Shown: positions 6,923 through 13,119 of the stretch, piece by piece
How positions within the stretch are numbered: position 1 is the first letter of the stretch
Layout of the letters: each line of letters begins with the position of its first letter
Source of the DNA: JBBIQZ01 sp037442065
Lineage (GTDB): Bacteria > Patescibacteriota > CPR2_A > CG2-30-33-46
Direction: 5' to 3'
NCBI GenBank assembly: GCA_037442065.1
Contig: JBBIQZ010000017.1
Coordinates: 1-13,179, forward strand
DNA: 13,179 nucleotides
Notes under the pieces: generated by a model
The model's database searches: none
The model's input: only the letters and a program-made list of their open reading frames with translations
Told to the model about the DNA's origin: nothing
Translations under genes and position numbers: made by a program

Positions 6923-7831
6923 TTAAAAGGATTTTTTAGCAAGAGCGATTAAATGAATATTAAGAGGCTCGGGGGTAAGTATTATATTTGACTTCTCAAA
7001 ACCAGACGCCACCAGTAATTCTGTAATCTCTTGATTATCTCTGTATATTAATGGCCAACCAATAGCCTTAGTAACAAAAGGTTCTTCATAATTTGGGATA
7101 ATATTACATGTTATTAAATAACCATCCTGAGAAAGAAGATTTAAAACATCCGAAAAAAGAAATATGGCCTGTTTTGCTGATAGATAGTCTAAGATTCCGA
7201 CTGCCTCTACCACGTCTATCTGCATATTTCTACATAGCTTCCTTAGTTTAAAAATATTACCTTCAATACATTCAATCTGGGAAGAAATATTATAAGAATC
7301 AGCTAACCCTTCCGCATATTTTAATGCATCGGCATTCAAATCTATCAATTTAACCCTAACATTGCTAAACCCACACTCACTAATTGCTTCGATAACGGCT
7401 CTGGCGGATCCCGCGGCGAGACTTACTAAATTAATGTTTTTTTTCTCTATGTTTAATTTTTCTAAGATTTTTTTCAAAAAAAACTTTGTCAATCTTAAAC
7501 GGTTCCTGATACTTCTCGCATTAGAAAGATTAGTCTCCCAGAATATATCAGATAAGTTAACCTCCCCTTTCTCGTAACGATCCCAAAAAGTATACATGAC
7601 TTCCAGAGCTTTATAAGTAGTAACATTATCGCTAACAATCTTTGTGTCTCCATTATTACTACCCAAATTAAACAACCAGTGTCCTATTTTATGATTCAGT
7701 CTATTACAGACAAACATAAAGGGTCGTCTTAGTAGATTGATCGTTCCATGGTGTTCGAAATCATTAGCGCTGATTTTAAAATACTCTCTGTCGATCAAGA
7801 AATCTCCAATGTCTTTCTTGGATAGCTCCAT
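6923..7831 (-). CDS. Class I SAM-dependent methyltransferase
   Basis: 302 residues from the ATG at 7831. The upstream GTG (7840) would abut the AAGGAA ribosome site, whereas the ATG has correct spacing. The N-terminal 125 residues are a helical region without a motif I recognise. A Rossmann methyltransferase core follows: motif I VSLAAGSARAV (about 136-146), acidic motif II LIDLNADAL (D164), motif III around CIEGNIF, motif IV VVEAVGILDYL, and a later strand YLITCNII. The core recalls methyltransferases near PhcB, which makes fatty-acid methyl-ester signals, but that is only a resemblance. The gene is divergent from sagB across about 160 bases, so it could be a tailoring enzyme of the RiPP locus. 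The substrate is unknown. Confidence 0.8.
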   Translation of the reverse strand: MELSKKDIGDFLIDREYFKISANDFEHHGTINLLRRPFMFVCNRLNHKIGHWLFNLGSNNGDTKIVSDNVTTYKALEVMYTFWDRYEKGEVNLSDIFWETNLSNARSIRNRLRLTKFFLKKILEKLNIEKKNINLVSLAAGSARAVIEAISECGFSNVRVKLIDLNADALKYAEGLADSYNISSQIECIEGNIFKLRKLCRNMQIDVVEAVGILDYLSAKQAIFLFSDVLNLLSQDGYLITCNIIPNYEEPFVTKAIGWPLIYRDNQEITELLVASGFEKSNIILTPEPLNIHLIALAKKSF

Positions 7832-7887
7832 GAATATCACTTCCTTCTCTTTTTATATTTGTTTTTCAAATAGCGAATCAGCAAAAT

Positions 7888-7915
7888 ATTATACTAAAAA
7901 TAGCTAACTTAGCAA
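7888..7915 (-). promoter_or_regulatory. Putative promoter for methyltransferase
   Basis: On the minus strand -35 TTGCTA (7910-7915; 4 of 6 consensus bases) is 16 bases from a perfect -10 TATAAT (7888-7893). The predicted start is near 7881, giving a leader of about 50 nt that contains AAGGAA before the ATG at 7831. Confidence 0.5.
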
Positions 7916-7963
7916 TAGGAAAAATTAAGCCGCTAAATATTCCGTTATCCGGTGGAGATGTTG

Positions 7964-7969
7964 TATAAT
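7964..7969 (+). promoter_or_regulatory. -10 element for sagB transcript
   Basis: A perfect TATAAT lies 26 bases before the sagB ATG, with no clear -35 at the usual distance. A start near 7976 would leave a leader of about 20 nt with no Shine-Dalgarno sequence. The interval 7832-7995 holds this and the divergent methyltransferase promoter and nothing else I can recognise. Confidence 0.4.
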
Positions 7970-7995
7970 AACCCCAGTAATAAACTAAAAAAGCA

Positions 7996-8571
7996 ATGCA
8001 AGTAAGATTAAATAATTTTATTGCTGTTCGTCCATATAAAGAAAAACTTCAAATTAATACTCCAGAAAAACTAATAACCATCGAAAAGGATAAATTTTGT
8101 ATAGATTTAATTAATAAAATAATACGCAAACAGAATGAAGGAAAAGATGAAGCTGCTACCGTAGATAAAAGAAAAGCTAAAAAGAATAAGGTTTTTAACC
8201 GCCTACTCAAAGAAAAAATCTTAATAGAAGCAGGTTGTAATGAGCCTGAAGAAACCCGAATGATATTTAATTATTTTAAGAATCCTAATTTCAACGGTGT
8301 AAAGATAACACTTAAGAAGGCTTTAGAGATAACAAAAAGAGCTCATCCTAAAAAAATTCCATGGGTGTCGAAAGTAATGCCTAAAAATACACGATATTCT
8401 TGCCGAGAATTTCGTAACCAAATGATAGCAACACCAATTTTTAAAAAGTATTATCAATCAAAGCTATGGCGTAATTTGGCAACAAAAAATAAAACCCTTT
8501 ATTATCCATACTCCGATAGCCTCGGCCGGCGCTATATATCCTCTCAAAATATTTGTTTTAACAAAGAATAA
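7996..8571 (+). CDS. SagB-type azoline dehydrogenase, N-terminal part
   Basis: A 191-codon ORF. Residues 1 to about 125 match the poorly conserved N-terminal region of SagB-type dehydrogenases. Residues 131-137 (RYSCREF) are the nitroreductase-fold RRSxRxF motif that binds FMN phosphate. The real reading continues in the +1 frame: near codon 174 this frame reads YYPYSDS, while the next frame takes over with SAGAIYPL, the PSxGALYPLE motif of the family. The remaining residues to the stop at 8571 are out-of-frame tail. With the C-terminal part the protein would be about 317 residues, a normal length. SagB/McbC enzymes use FMN to oxidise azolines to thiazoles or oxazoles. The gene is first in a plus-strand operon with the YcaO gene. 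Confidence 0.75.
   Translation: MQVRLNNFIAVRPYKEKLQINTPEKLITIEKDKFCIDLINKIIRKQNEGKDEAATVDKRKAKKNKVFNRLLKEKILIEAGCNEPEETRMIFNYFKNPNFNGVKITLKKALEITKRAHPKKIPWVSKVMPKNTRYSCREFRNQMIATPIFKKYYQSKLWRNLATKNKTLYYPYSDSLGRRYISSQNICFNKE
8500..8525 (+). other. Frameshift site within sagB
   Basis: Family motifs pass from frame 1 (REFRNQM near 8400; YYPYSDS to 8520) to frame 2 (SAGAIYPL from 8522). Frame 2 is open from 8429, so the shift lies between 8429 and 8568, most probably at 8510-8522. One extra base there would explain it. There is no homopolymer, stop codon or slippery heptamer, so a true mutation or a sequence error is likelier than programmed shifting. Confidence 0.65.
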
Positions 8572-8950
8572 ACAAGAATATAGTATTTATCTATACAACA
8601 GAGACAAAAACCGCTTAATCAAAACAGGCAATATAAAGGAATCTAAATTTAAGAAATCCTTCTCCTTGGGATTACAAACTGGATGCATAAATGCACCTTA
8701 TTATGTACTAATAACATCCAGTCTTTCGTTAATGTGTAAAAAATATGGCCACCGAGGATTGTTATATATTGCTTTAGAGGCGGGTGCATTAGCTCATCAA
8801 TTATGCGAAGTAATGAGAAATAATAATATACAATCGGTACAGATAGGTGGTTATTATGACGATTTAATGATACAAAATGTATCACCAAAGGAAAAAGACA
8901 GATTGATACCTCTCTTACTAATAGCTTTTGGTTATGAACAAGAAACATAA
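8522..8950 (+). CDS. SagB-type azoline dehydrogenase, C-terminal part
   Basis: Frame 2 continues the dehydrogenase: SAGAIYPLKIFV, then YSIYLYNRDKNRLIKTG (the usual GLYxYDPxxHxL segment), then LGLQTGCINAPYYVLIT, the KKYGHRG segment with the Lys-Tyr pair typical of azoline dehydrogenases, LEAGALAHQL (usually LEAGHxAQNL), and IGGYYDDLM near the end. The first in-frame ATG is at 8666, so this part alone would lack the FMN-binding N-terminus and could not work without frame joining. The usual His after LEAG is Ala here, a departure that may reflect divergence or relaxed selection. The stop at 8948-8950 overlaps the next gene's ATG at 8934 by 17 bases, indicating one polycistronic message. Confidence 0.7.
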   Translation, partial: SAGAIYPLKIFVLTKNKQEYSIYLYNRDKNRLIKTGNIKESKFKKSFSLGLQTGCINAPYYVLITSSLSLMCKKYGHRGLLYIALEAGALAHQLCEVMRNNNIQSVQIGGYYDDLMIQNVSPKEKDRLIPLLLIAFGYEQET

Positions 8951-9560
8951 ACAAGTAAACTTAAGACTAAAATCAGAAATTATTATTGAAAATAATAAGT
9001 CTGTATTTTTAATATACAAAAGTAAAATTATAATCATCGAGGGGATAAAAAATTTCGTCGCAAAATTACAAGCAAAAGACAAAGAGCTTATTAATACCCT
9101 TGGGAAATACAAGATATATGAGCATTATAACCATCCTTTCATTTTTTTAAACAAAACTATTTACAGTTCTTTATTTGAAAATTTAAAAATTAATAACTTA
9201 TTCAATCTAACTAATGAACTATTGATGGTTTATTTTTTAAGTAAAAAGGCTATTGGTGGAAGAATAAAGAAGTATATTCTAGCCTCTTTCTCTAAGAAAA
9301 ATCCTGAATACAATTACATAATCAAGATTCTTTCAAAAAAGCAAAATGCAATATATTTTGCCAGAAACTTAATAGATAAAACACCTAAAAGAATAAATGA
9401 TACTGCATCAGTAAAACATGGAGGGAAGGTAAATATAAACAGTCTATTTACTAACTTTTCATCCTCAAAATATAAAGCTAAATTGGCCATTCCAAAGAAC
9501 CTGGTCTCTGATTATGGGATAGTAGTTCGCTGTAATAAAATGAAAAGGATCAAAAAATAG
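8934..9560 (+). CDS. Putative precursor-binding domain joined to YcaO
   Basis: 208 residues from the ATG at 8934; a TTG two codons up is less likely. Residues 8-55, alternating beta strands with SVFLIYKSKIIIIEGI, look like a PqqD-like RiPP recognition element, as in the N-terminus of TOMM cyclodehydratase C proteins. I assign this by pattern only. The next 100 residues are Lys/Ile/Asn-rich and show no E1/ThiF motifs. The last 30 (IPKNLVSDYGIVVR) look like the opening of a TOMM YcaO domain (LVSxxxGIV), which then continues in another frame downstream. I therefore think this ORF and the YcaO ORF are one gene of about 600 codons, broken or shifted at 9551-9560. Unlike usual C proteins (about 350 residues) it is short. 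Confidence 0.5.
   Translation: MNKKHKQVNLRLKSEIIIENNKSVFLIYKSKIIIIEGIKNFVAKLQAKDKELINTLGKYKIYEHYNHPFIFLNKTIYSSLFENLKINNLFNLTNELLMVYFLSKKAIGGRIKKYILASFSKKNPEYNYIIKILSKKQNAIYFARNLIDKTPKRINDTASVKHGGKVNINSLFTNFSSSKYKAKLAIPKNLVSDYGIVVRCNKMKRIKK
9551..9560 (+). other. Possible -1 frameshift site (A6 then UAG)
   Basis: The C-like frame ends ATC AAA AAA TAG, with two tandem Lys AAA codons inside an A6 run (9552-9557). A -1 slip, or one inserted A by polymerase slippage, gives IKKIAFDFYSFSASYRVPNF and enters the YcaO frame upstream of its first GTG. This is how programmed -1 shifting or transcriptional slippage sites look, but it is also a classic indel-error site. No strong downstream stem or pseudoknot is visible. 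Confidence 0.5.
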
Positions 9561-9595
9561 CTTTTGATTTTTACAGTTTCTCAGCATCATACAGA

Positions 9596-10741
9596 GTGCC
9601 CAACTTCAATCATTGTCACCTGCAGGAAACTTACTCGGCAAATGGTTATGATAGAAATATAAATCTTGCATTTTTAAAAGGTATTGTAGAAGCACATGAA
9701 CGCTTCTCGCTAGGATATTTAGATACAAAAAAACTTAGAAGAATAGATACTAAAAATATTTTAAATCAAGAGCGAATATACCAATATTTAGGCATTTCGA
9801 GAAAGAAATTCTTAAATAAAAAGTATATATGTAAACCGCCTACTATAAAAAAATATCAAGCCCTACGAGGGAAAGTACTAAATCATACAAAAGAAACAAC
9901 TTGGTGGGTACCTGTTGATATAATCAAATTTCCTTACCATATAGAAAGTAATAAACGGTTCAGCTTTGCTAACTCTTCTGGAACTGCAGGAGGTAGTTCA
10001 TTTGAAGATGCTTGCCTAAGAGCTATATTTGAATATTCAGAAAGACATTACGTTGCTAAACACTGGCTATTAAACTTACCCTTCAACCCTATTGCAAGAA
10101 AAACGCTACCAAGTAACTTATATAACAGAATCAAAGAGCTCGAAGCAAACCTATCAGGAAAAATACTTCTTTGTTTAATGGATTGTAAATCTGTACCACA
10201 TTTAACTGCTATATATATAGATAAGAAAGAGTGGCCAACTTTTCATTTTTGTTCAGCTGCTGATTTTAATAAAGAAAAGGCAGGACAAAAAGCATTAGAT
10301 GAGTTGACTAACTCTCTTGTTTTTTGTCCTCTTTTTAGAAAGAAAATCCTTCTAAAAACTGATGAAGTAAGAAGCGCTCGAGAACATTACTCTTTTTACC
10401 ACAACCCTACCAATTTTGAAAACATAACTACTAAACTGATTGGTAACCATTATATTGACTGGAAAGATATACCAAATTTAGAGATAAATAGAAATGTCGC
10501 CATACAAAGAAAGTTAAAATTCTTAGTAAGAAAGGTATCAAATGAATTAGGAGAAATAACGGCAGTTGATGTAACGGCACCTGAAACTTCAGAGTATGGA
10601 CTATCGGTAGTTAAAATAATCACCATGAAGGGTATACCTCTCTGGTTCGGAAAAACAGATTTACCATTAGAAAAACCTGTCATTAAAAATAATATTGGCT
10701 TATTAAGAAAGAAAAATCTACGTATACATCCCTTGGGTTAA
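9596..10741 (+). CDS. YcaO-domain cyclodehydratase (TOMM D protein)
   Basis: 381 residues from a GTG at 9596. The coding frame extends upstream to about 9557, where FDFYSFSASYRV has YcaO character. Residues 28-38 (KGIVEAHERFS) match the first ATP/Mg helix (E32, E35). Residues 127-151 are the YcaO signature, with SSGTAGGSSFEDACLRAIFE and E137, E146 and E149 in place. Q231/E236 lie in QKALDELTNS, and ITAVDVTAPE matches the late DxTxPD strand. YcaO enzymes use ATP to activate a backbone amide for azoline formation at Cys, Ser or Thr. With SagB beside it, azole formation is the likely role. The C-terminus ends RIHPLG, a weak form of the Pro-rich tail typical of TOMM cyclodehydratases. Its stop overlaps the convergent peptidase stop in TTAA (10738-10741). 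Confidence 0.82.
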   Translation: MPNFNHCHLQETYSANGYDRNINLAFLKGIVEAHERFSLGYLDTKKLRRIDTKNILNQERIYQYLGISRKKFLNKKYICKPPTIKKYQALRGKVLNHTKETTWWVPVDIIKFPYHIESNKRFSFANSSGTAGGSSFEDACLRAIFEYSERHYVAKHWLLNLPFNPIARKTLPSNLYNRIKELEANLSGKILLCLMDCKSVPHLTAIYIDKKEWPTFHFCSAADFNKEKAGQKALDELTNSLVFCPLFRKKILLKTDEVRSAREHYSFYHNPTNFENITTKLIGNHYIDWKDIPNLEINRNVAIQRKLKFLVRKVSNELGEITAVDVTAPETSEYGLSVVKIITMKGIPLWFGKTDLPLEKPVIKNNIGLLRKKNLRIHPLG

Positions 10742-11400
10742 TTCTTGGGAGTTGCTATTATCGCTTCTCCTGTTTTATAAGGATTATCACCCTTCCATGC
10801 TAAATCGAAATTTTCTTTTGGAATATTTATTTCTCTAATATAAGGAAGACCTGGATCACTAATAGTTATGAAGGAATCAGAAGCTTCCTTTACGAGAACA
10901 TAATGCCCCTCCTTTTTTCTCGATTTAGAATTATATAAAAGATAAGGATTTACGCCCACCATTATACAAGAACTCGGGTAAATTGAGAATAGTTTCTTTA
11001 TATTTTTATATCCCGTGCTTTTCATCTTAACGCCTCCTTCGTAAGCTTTTTGAACTGCTACGTTAAAAACGCTAATATCAAAATATTTTTCTAAACGTTT
11101 TATCGCCCTCTTATCAAGCGATTTAAGACCAAACTTATAAATCTCTTGCCAAGTGATAGGCATCGGAACATTCATTGTCACTTTTAATCCGTAGCTAGAC
11201 AAAATATAGGCAGCGATAGGTTGCCAAGTTCTATTAATCCCCTTATTTAATCTAAACAAAGATTTATCAAGTTCTTCTGGCCTAGAAAATATCTTCTCTT
11301 TTTTAAAAGCGTTAATGATTCCGGCCACACAACAGGCAACACAGCGGCTATTATCCTTTGAGTTTGGAATGGCATAAATCTCTACTTTTTCTTTATGCAT
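10738..11400 (-). CDS. C39-like cysteine peptidase
   Basis: 220 residues from the ATG at 11400. Residues 18-29 (SRCVACCVAGII) match the catalytic-Cys helix of peptidase family C39 and related papain-like enzymes, probably C20. H166 sits in GHYVLVKE and D182 in ISDPG, completing a Cys-His-Asp triad. The usual Gln upstream of the Cys is not seen. There is no signal peptide, transmembrane region or ABC domain, so the enzyme is a stand-alone cytoplasmic protease rather than a bifunctional transporter. C39 domains cut RiPP leaders, often after Gly-Gly; next to YcaO and SagB, leader removal is a natural guess, although a general C39-like hydrolase is possible. The start overlaps the cysS stop as TAATG (11398-11402), so translation is coupled to cysS. 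Confidence 0.7.
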   Translation of the reverse strand: MHKEKVEIYAIPNSKDNSRCVACCVAGIINAFKKEKIFSRPEELDKSLFRLNKGINRTWQPIAAYILSSYGLKVTMNVPMPITWQEIYKFGLKSLDKRAIKRLEKYFDISVFNVAVQKAYEGGVKMKSTGYKNIKKLFSIYPSSCIMVGVNPYLLYNSKSRKKEGHYVLVKEASDSFITISDPGLPYIREINIPKENFDLAWKGDNPYKTGEAIIATPKN

Positions 11401-12833
11401 TATAACGACCAATCTGTATAATGCTGATTATCATTAATCCTTACGCCCATTTTTATTAATCTATCTCTTATTTTATCTGCGTTTTTCCACTCTTTTTTCT
11501 GTCTAAAAATATTACGCATTCTTATTAACTCTTCAATCTTATTCTTATTCTTATTCTTATTCTTAAAATCTTCGGGCATGCCCTCTTCTGTCCAAAAGAT
11601 AAATCCCAGTATTCTATCTAACTCTTCTAAAAATTCGATTATTAATGTACATTCCCTGCCGCCGATTAGGCCTTTATCTATTAGTTTATTTATGCGACTA
11701 AGAAAGTTAAAAAAACAAGCTATAGCTTTAGGTGTATTTAGATCATCGTCCATATATCGCATAAACTCTTCTCTCGCTTTTTTAATCTCTTTATTGATTA
11801 GTTTAATCTCTTTAGCAGGGATATCTTTTTGTTTGGATAATCTCTCTAAGAAAAATTTTATTCTCTCCAATGCATTCATTGATGATCTAAGAGCGTCGAA
11901 AGTAAAATTGAGATTTATCCTGTAATGACCAGACAGAACCAGGTATCTAAATGCATAAGCATTAGGAACTGTTTTTAGAATCTCTTTAAGTGTATAAAAG
12001 TTTCCCAAACTTTTTGACATTTTTTGATTATTAACCCGTAAATAACCTCTATGCATCCAGTAATGAACAAACGGTTTACCTGTAGCTGCCTCACTTTGGG
12101 CTATCTCATTTTCATGGTGAGGAAAGATTAAATCAATAGCACCCGTATGAATATCAAATGTGCTGCCTAAATATTTCATACTCATAGCCGAGCATTCTAT
12201 ATGCCAACCGGGACGACCTTTACCAAATAAGGATTGCCAATAATTATCGCCGTCATCTTTTTTCCATGCTTTCCATAAAACAAAATCTGATACGTCAGTC
12301 TTATCATATTCATCATTAGTTATTCTACCGCTTGCTCCTTGCTTTAAATTCACCTTTGCCAACTTAGAGAGTTTTCCATAATTACTAAAGGCAGAAATTT
12401 TATAATAAACAGAACCATCACTAGCCTTGTATGCAAATTTTTTATCAATCAAAATAGTTACTAGATTAATCATTTCTTCTATATGCTCGCTTGCTTTACA
12501 TAAAATTTTTGGTCTTTTAATATTAAGTTTATCGAAATCTTTTAAAAGTTCGCTTGCAAAGAAAGAAGTATATTCCTTTAGTGATTTTGCCTTTTGTAGA
12601 GATGCTTTAATTGTTTTATCATCAATATCCGTTATATTCATTACATCAATGGTCTTATAACCTAAAAACCGCAAATATCTTTTTAATAAATCAGCAAATA
12701 TATACGCACTAAGATTCCCTATATGTGCATAACCATAGACGGTGGGGCCACAGGAATAAATCTTAACCATTCCGCGTTTTATTGGTTTAAAAACTTCTTT
12801 CTTTCGAGTTAGAGTATTATATAGTTTAAGCAT
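11400..12833 (-). CDS. cysS: Cysteinyl-tRNA synthetase
   Basis: 477 residues, a full-length class I synthetase that charges tRNA-Cys in the cytoplasm. The first zinc ligand C28 lies in SCGPTVYGYAHIGN, with the HIGH-type motif at 37-40. C214 (WHIECSAM), H239 and E243 (PHHENE) complete the zinc site with the same spacing as characterised enzymes. KMSKS is at 271-275 (QKMSKSLGNF). The C-terminal helical region carries a KNKNKNKNK run encoded by a hexanucleotide repeat (11541-11564). The ATG at 12833 has no clear Shine-Dalgarno sequence. It is translationally coupled to the C39-like peptidase. It is probably the cell's ordinary CysRS, but its place between a candidate Cys-containing precursor and the peptidase is worth noting. 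Confidence 0.97.
   Translation of the reverse strand: MLKLYNTLTRKKEVFKPIKRGMVKIYSCGPTVYGYAHIGNLSAYIFADLLKRYLRFLGYKTIDVMNITDIDDKTIKASLQKAKSLKEYTSFFASELLKDFDKLNIKRPKILCKASEHIEEMINLVTILIDKKFAYKASDGSVYYKISAFSNYGKLSKLAKVNLKQGASGRITNDEYDKTDVSDFVLWKAWKKDDGDNYWQSLFGKGRPGWHIECSAMSMKYLGSTFDIHTGAIDLIFPHHENEIAQSEAATGKPFVHYWMHRGYLRVNNQKMSKSLGNFYTLKEILKTVPNAYAFRYLVLSGHYRINLNFTFDALRSSMNALERIKFFLERLSKQKDIPAKEIKLINKEIKKAREEFMRYMDDDLNTPKAIACFFNFLSRINKLIDKGLIGGRECTLIIEFLEELDRILGFIFWTEEGMPEDFKNKNKNKNKIEELIRMRNIFRQKKEWKNADKIRDRLIKMGVRINDNQHYTDWSL
11541..11564 (-). repeat. Hexanucleotide tandem repeat in cysS
   Basis: Four perfect copies of ATTCTT (plus strand), with one degenerate copy before them, encode Lys-Asn repeats in the C-terminal region of CysRS. 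The unit is in frame, so copy-number change alters length without shifting frame. Confidence 0.8.
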
Positions 12834-12855
12834 TTTTTTAAATATTAATAAGAAG

Positions 12856-12869
12856 TGCCAATCTTGGCA
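12856..12869. promoter_or_regulatory. Perfect 14-bp inverted repeat before cysS
   Basis: TGCCAA-TC-TTGGCA lies 23 bases upstream of the cysS ATG. Its half-site TTGGCA equals the -35 of the promoter at 13092-13119. It could be an operator or a small RNA hairpin in the cysS leader; no factor can be named. Confidence 0.35.
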
Positions 12870-12882
12870 TTTCTAAACTATC

Positions 12883-12920
12883 AAACTCTATCAAAAGAGA
12901 TGCCTCTTGATAGAGTTTTT
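12883..12920. terminator. Strong hairpin between precursor ORF and cysS
   Basis: A perfect 12-bp stem (12883-12894 with 12907-12918, AAACTCTATCAA/TTGATAGAGTTT) extends by GAG/CTC with a two-base bulge and an ATGC loop. On the plus strand it ends in TTTTT. On the minus strand the U-tract is short (GTTTGATAGTTT). Since the candidate precursor and cysS are both on minus, it would act there as a leaky terminator or RNA-stabilising stem. Confidence 0.65.
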
Positions 12921-12939
12921 ACTAAATTCTTCGGAAAAA

Positions 12940-13044
12940 TTATTTCTTTTTTTTGTTCGAAACTTTAATTGCTCCTGTGCCAGACGAACCATCACCAGAA
13001 CAAAGCAACCCCTTTGTTTTTTTAGTTATAACTTTTATCTTCAC
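12940..13044 (-). CDS. Candidate RiPP precursor peptide, 34 residues
   Basis: A short ORF with a GTG start at 13044 and TAA at 12940-12942. The basic N-terminal part (MKIKVITKKTKGLL) could be a short leader. It is followed by CSGDGSSGTGA (residues 15-25), rich in Cys, Ser, Thr and Gly, the residues that YcaO enzymes convert to azol(in)es and their usual spacers. A Lys-rich tail ends the peptide. A good promoter lies about 50 bases upstream and a strong hairpin lies just downstream, as is common for precursor genes. Weak points are the GTG start, the lack of a Shine-Dalgarno sequence, and the basic C-terminus after the core-like stretch. It is too short to be judged by homology. The opposite strand also has an open frame here. 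Confidence 0.45.
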   Translation of the reverse strand: MKIKVITKKTKGLLCSGDGSSGTGAIKVSNKKKK

Positions 13045-13091
13045 GATATTTAAGATTTATATTAGTAGTTAAATTTTATCGACCCGTTAAA

Positions 13092-13119
13092 ATTATATCT
13101 TAAATAAGGATTCTGCCAA
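13092..13119 (-). promoter_or_regulatory. Promoter upstream of candidate precursor
   Basis: On the minus strand -35 TTGGCA (13114-13119; 5 of 6 consensus bases) and a perfect -10 TATAAT (13092-13097) are spaced by 16 bases. Transcription would start near 13085, giving a leader of about 40 nt to the GTG at 13044. It is one of the best promoters in the window. From 13120 to the window end I see no supported gene. Confidence 0.6.

Noticed and set aside
8649..9112. Minus-strand ORFs antisense to sagB and the next gene
   Set aside because: The plus-strand frames carry recognisable dehydrogenase motifs; the minus frames show none.
9340..9390. ARNLIDKTPKRIN as an M17 leucyl aminopeptidase motif
   Set aside because: It is a short resemblance only; no metal-binding or catalytic M17 motifs follow.
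12834..12935. T-box riboswitch controlling cysS
   Set aside because: There is no T-box sequence, specifier stem I or antiterminator; the region is too short and holds only two simple hairpins.
12926..13073. Plus-strand open frame with a Pro-rich then hydrophobic product (APVPDEPSPEQ..., possible TTG start at 12953)
   Set aside because: It is antisense to the candidate precursor. Gly/Ser codons on one strand read as Pro/Arg on the other. It has no plus-strand promoter or ribosome site, and the strong hairpin lies upstream of it.
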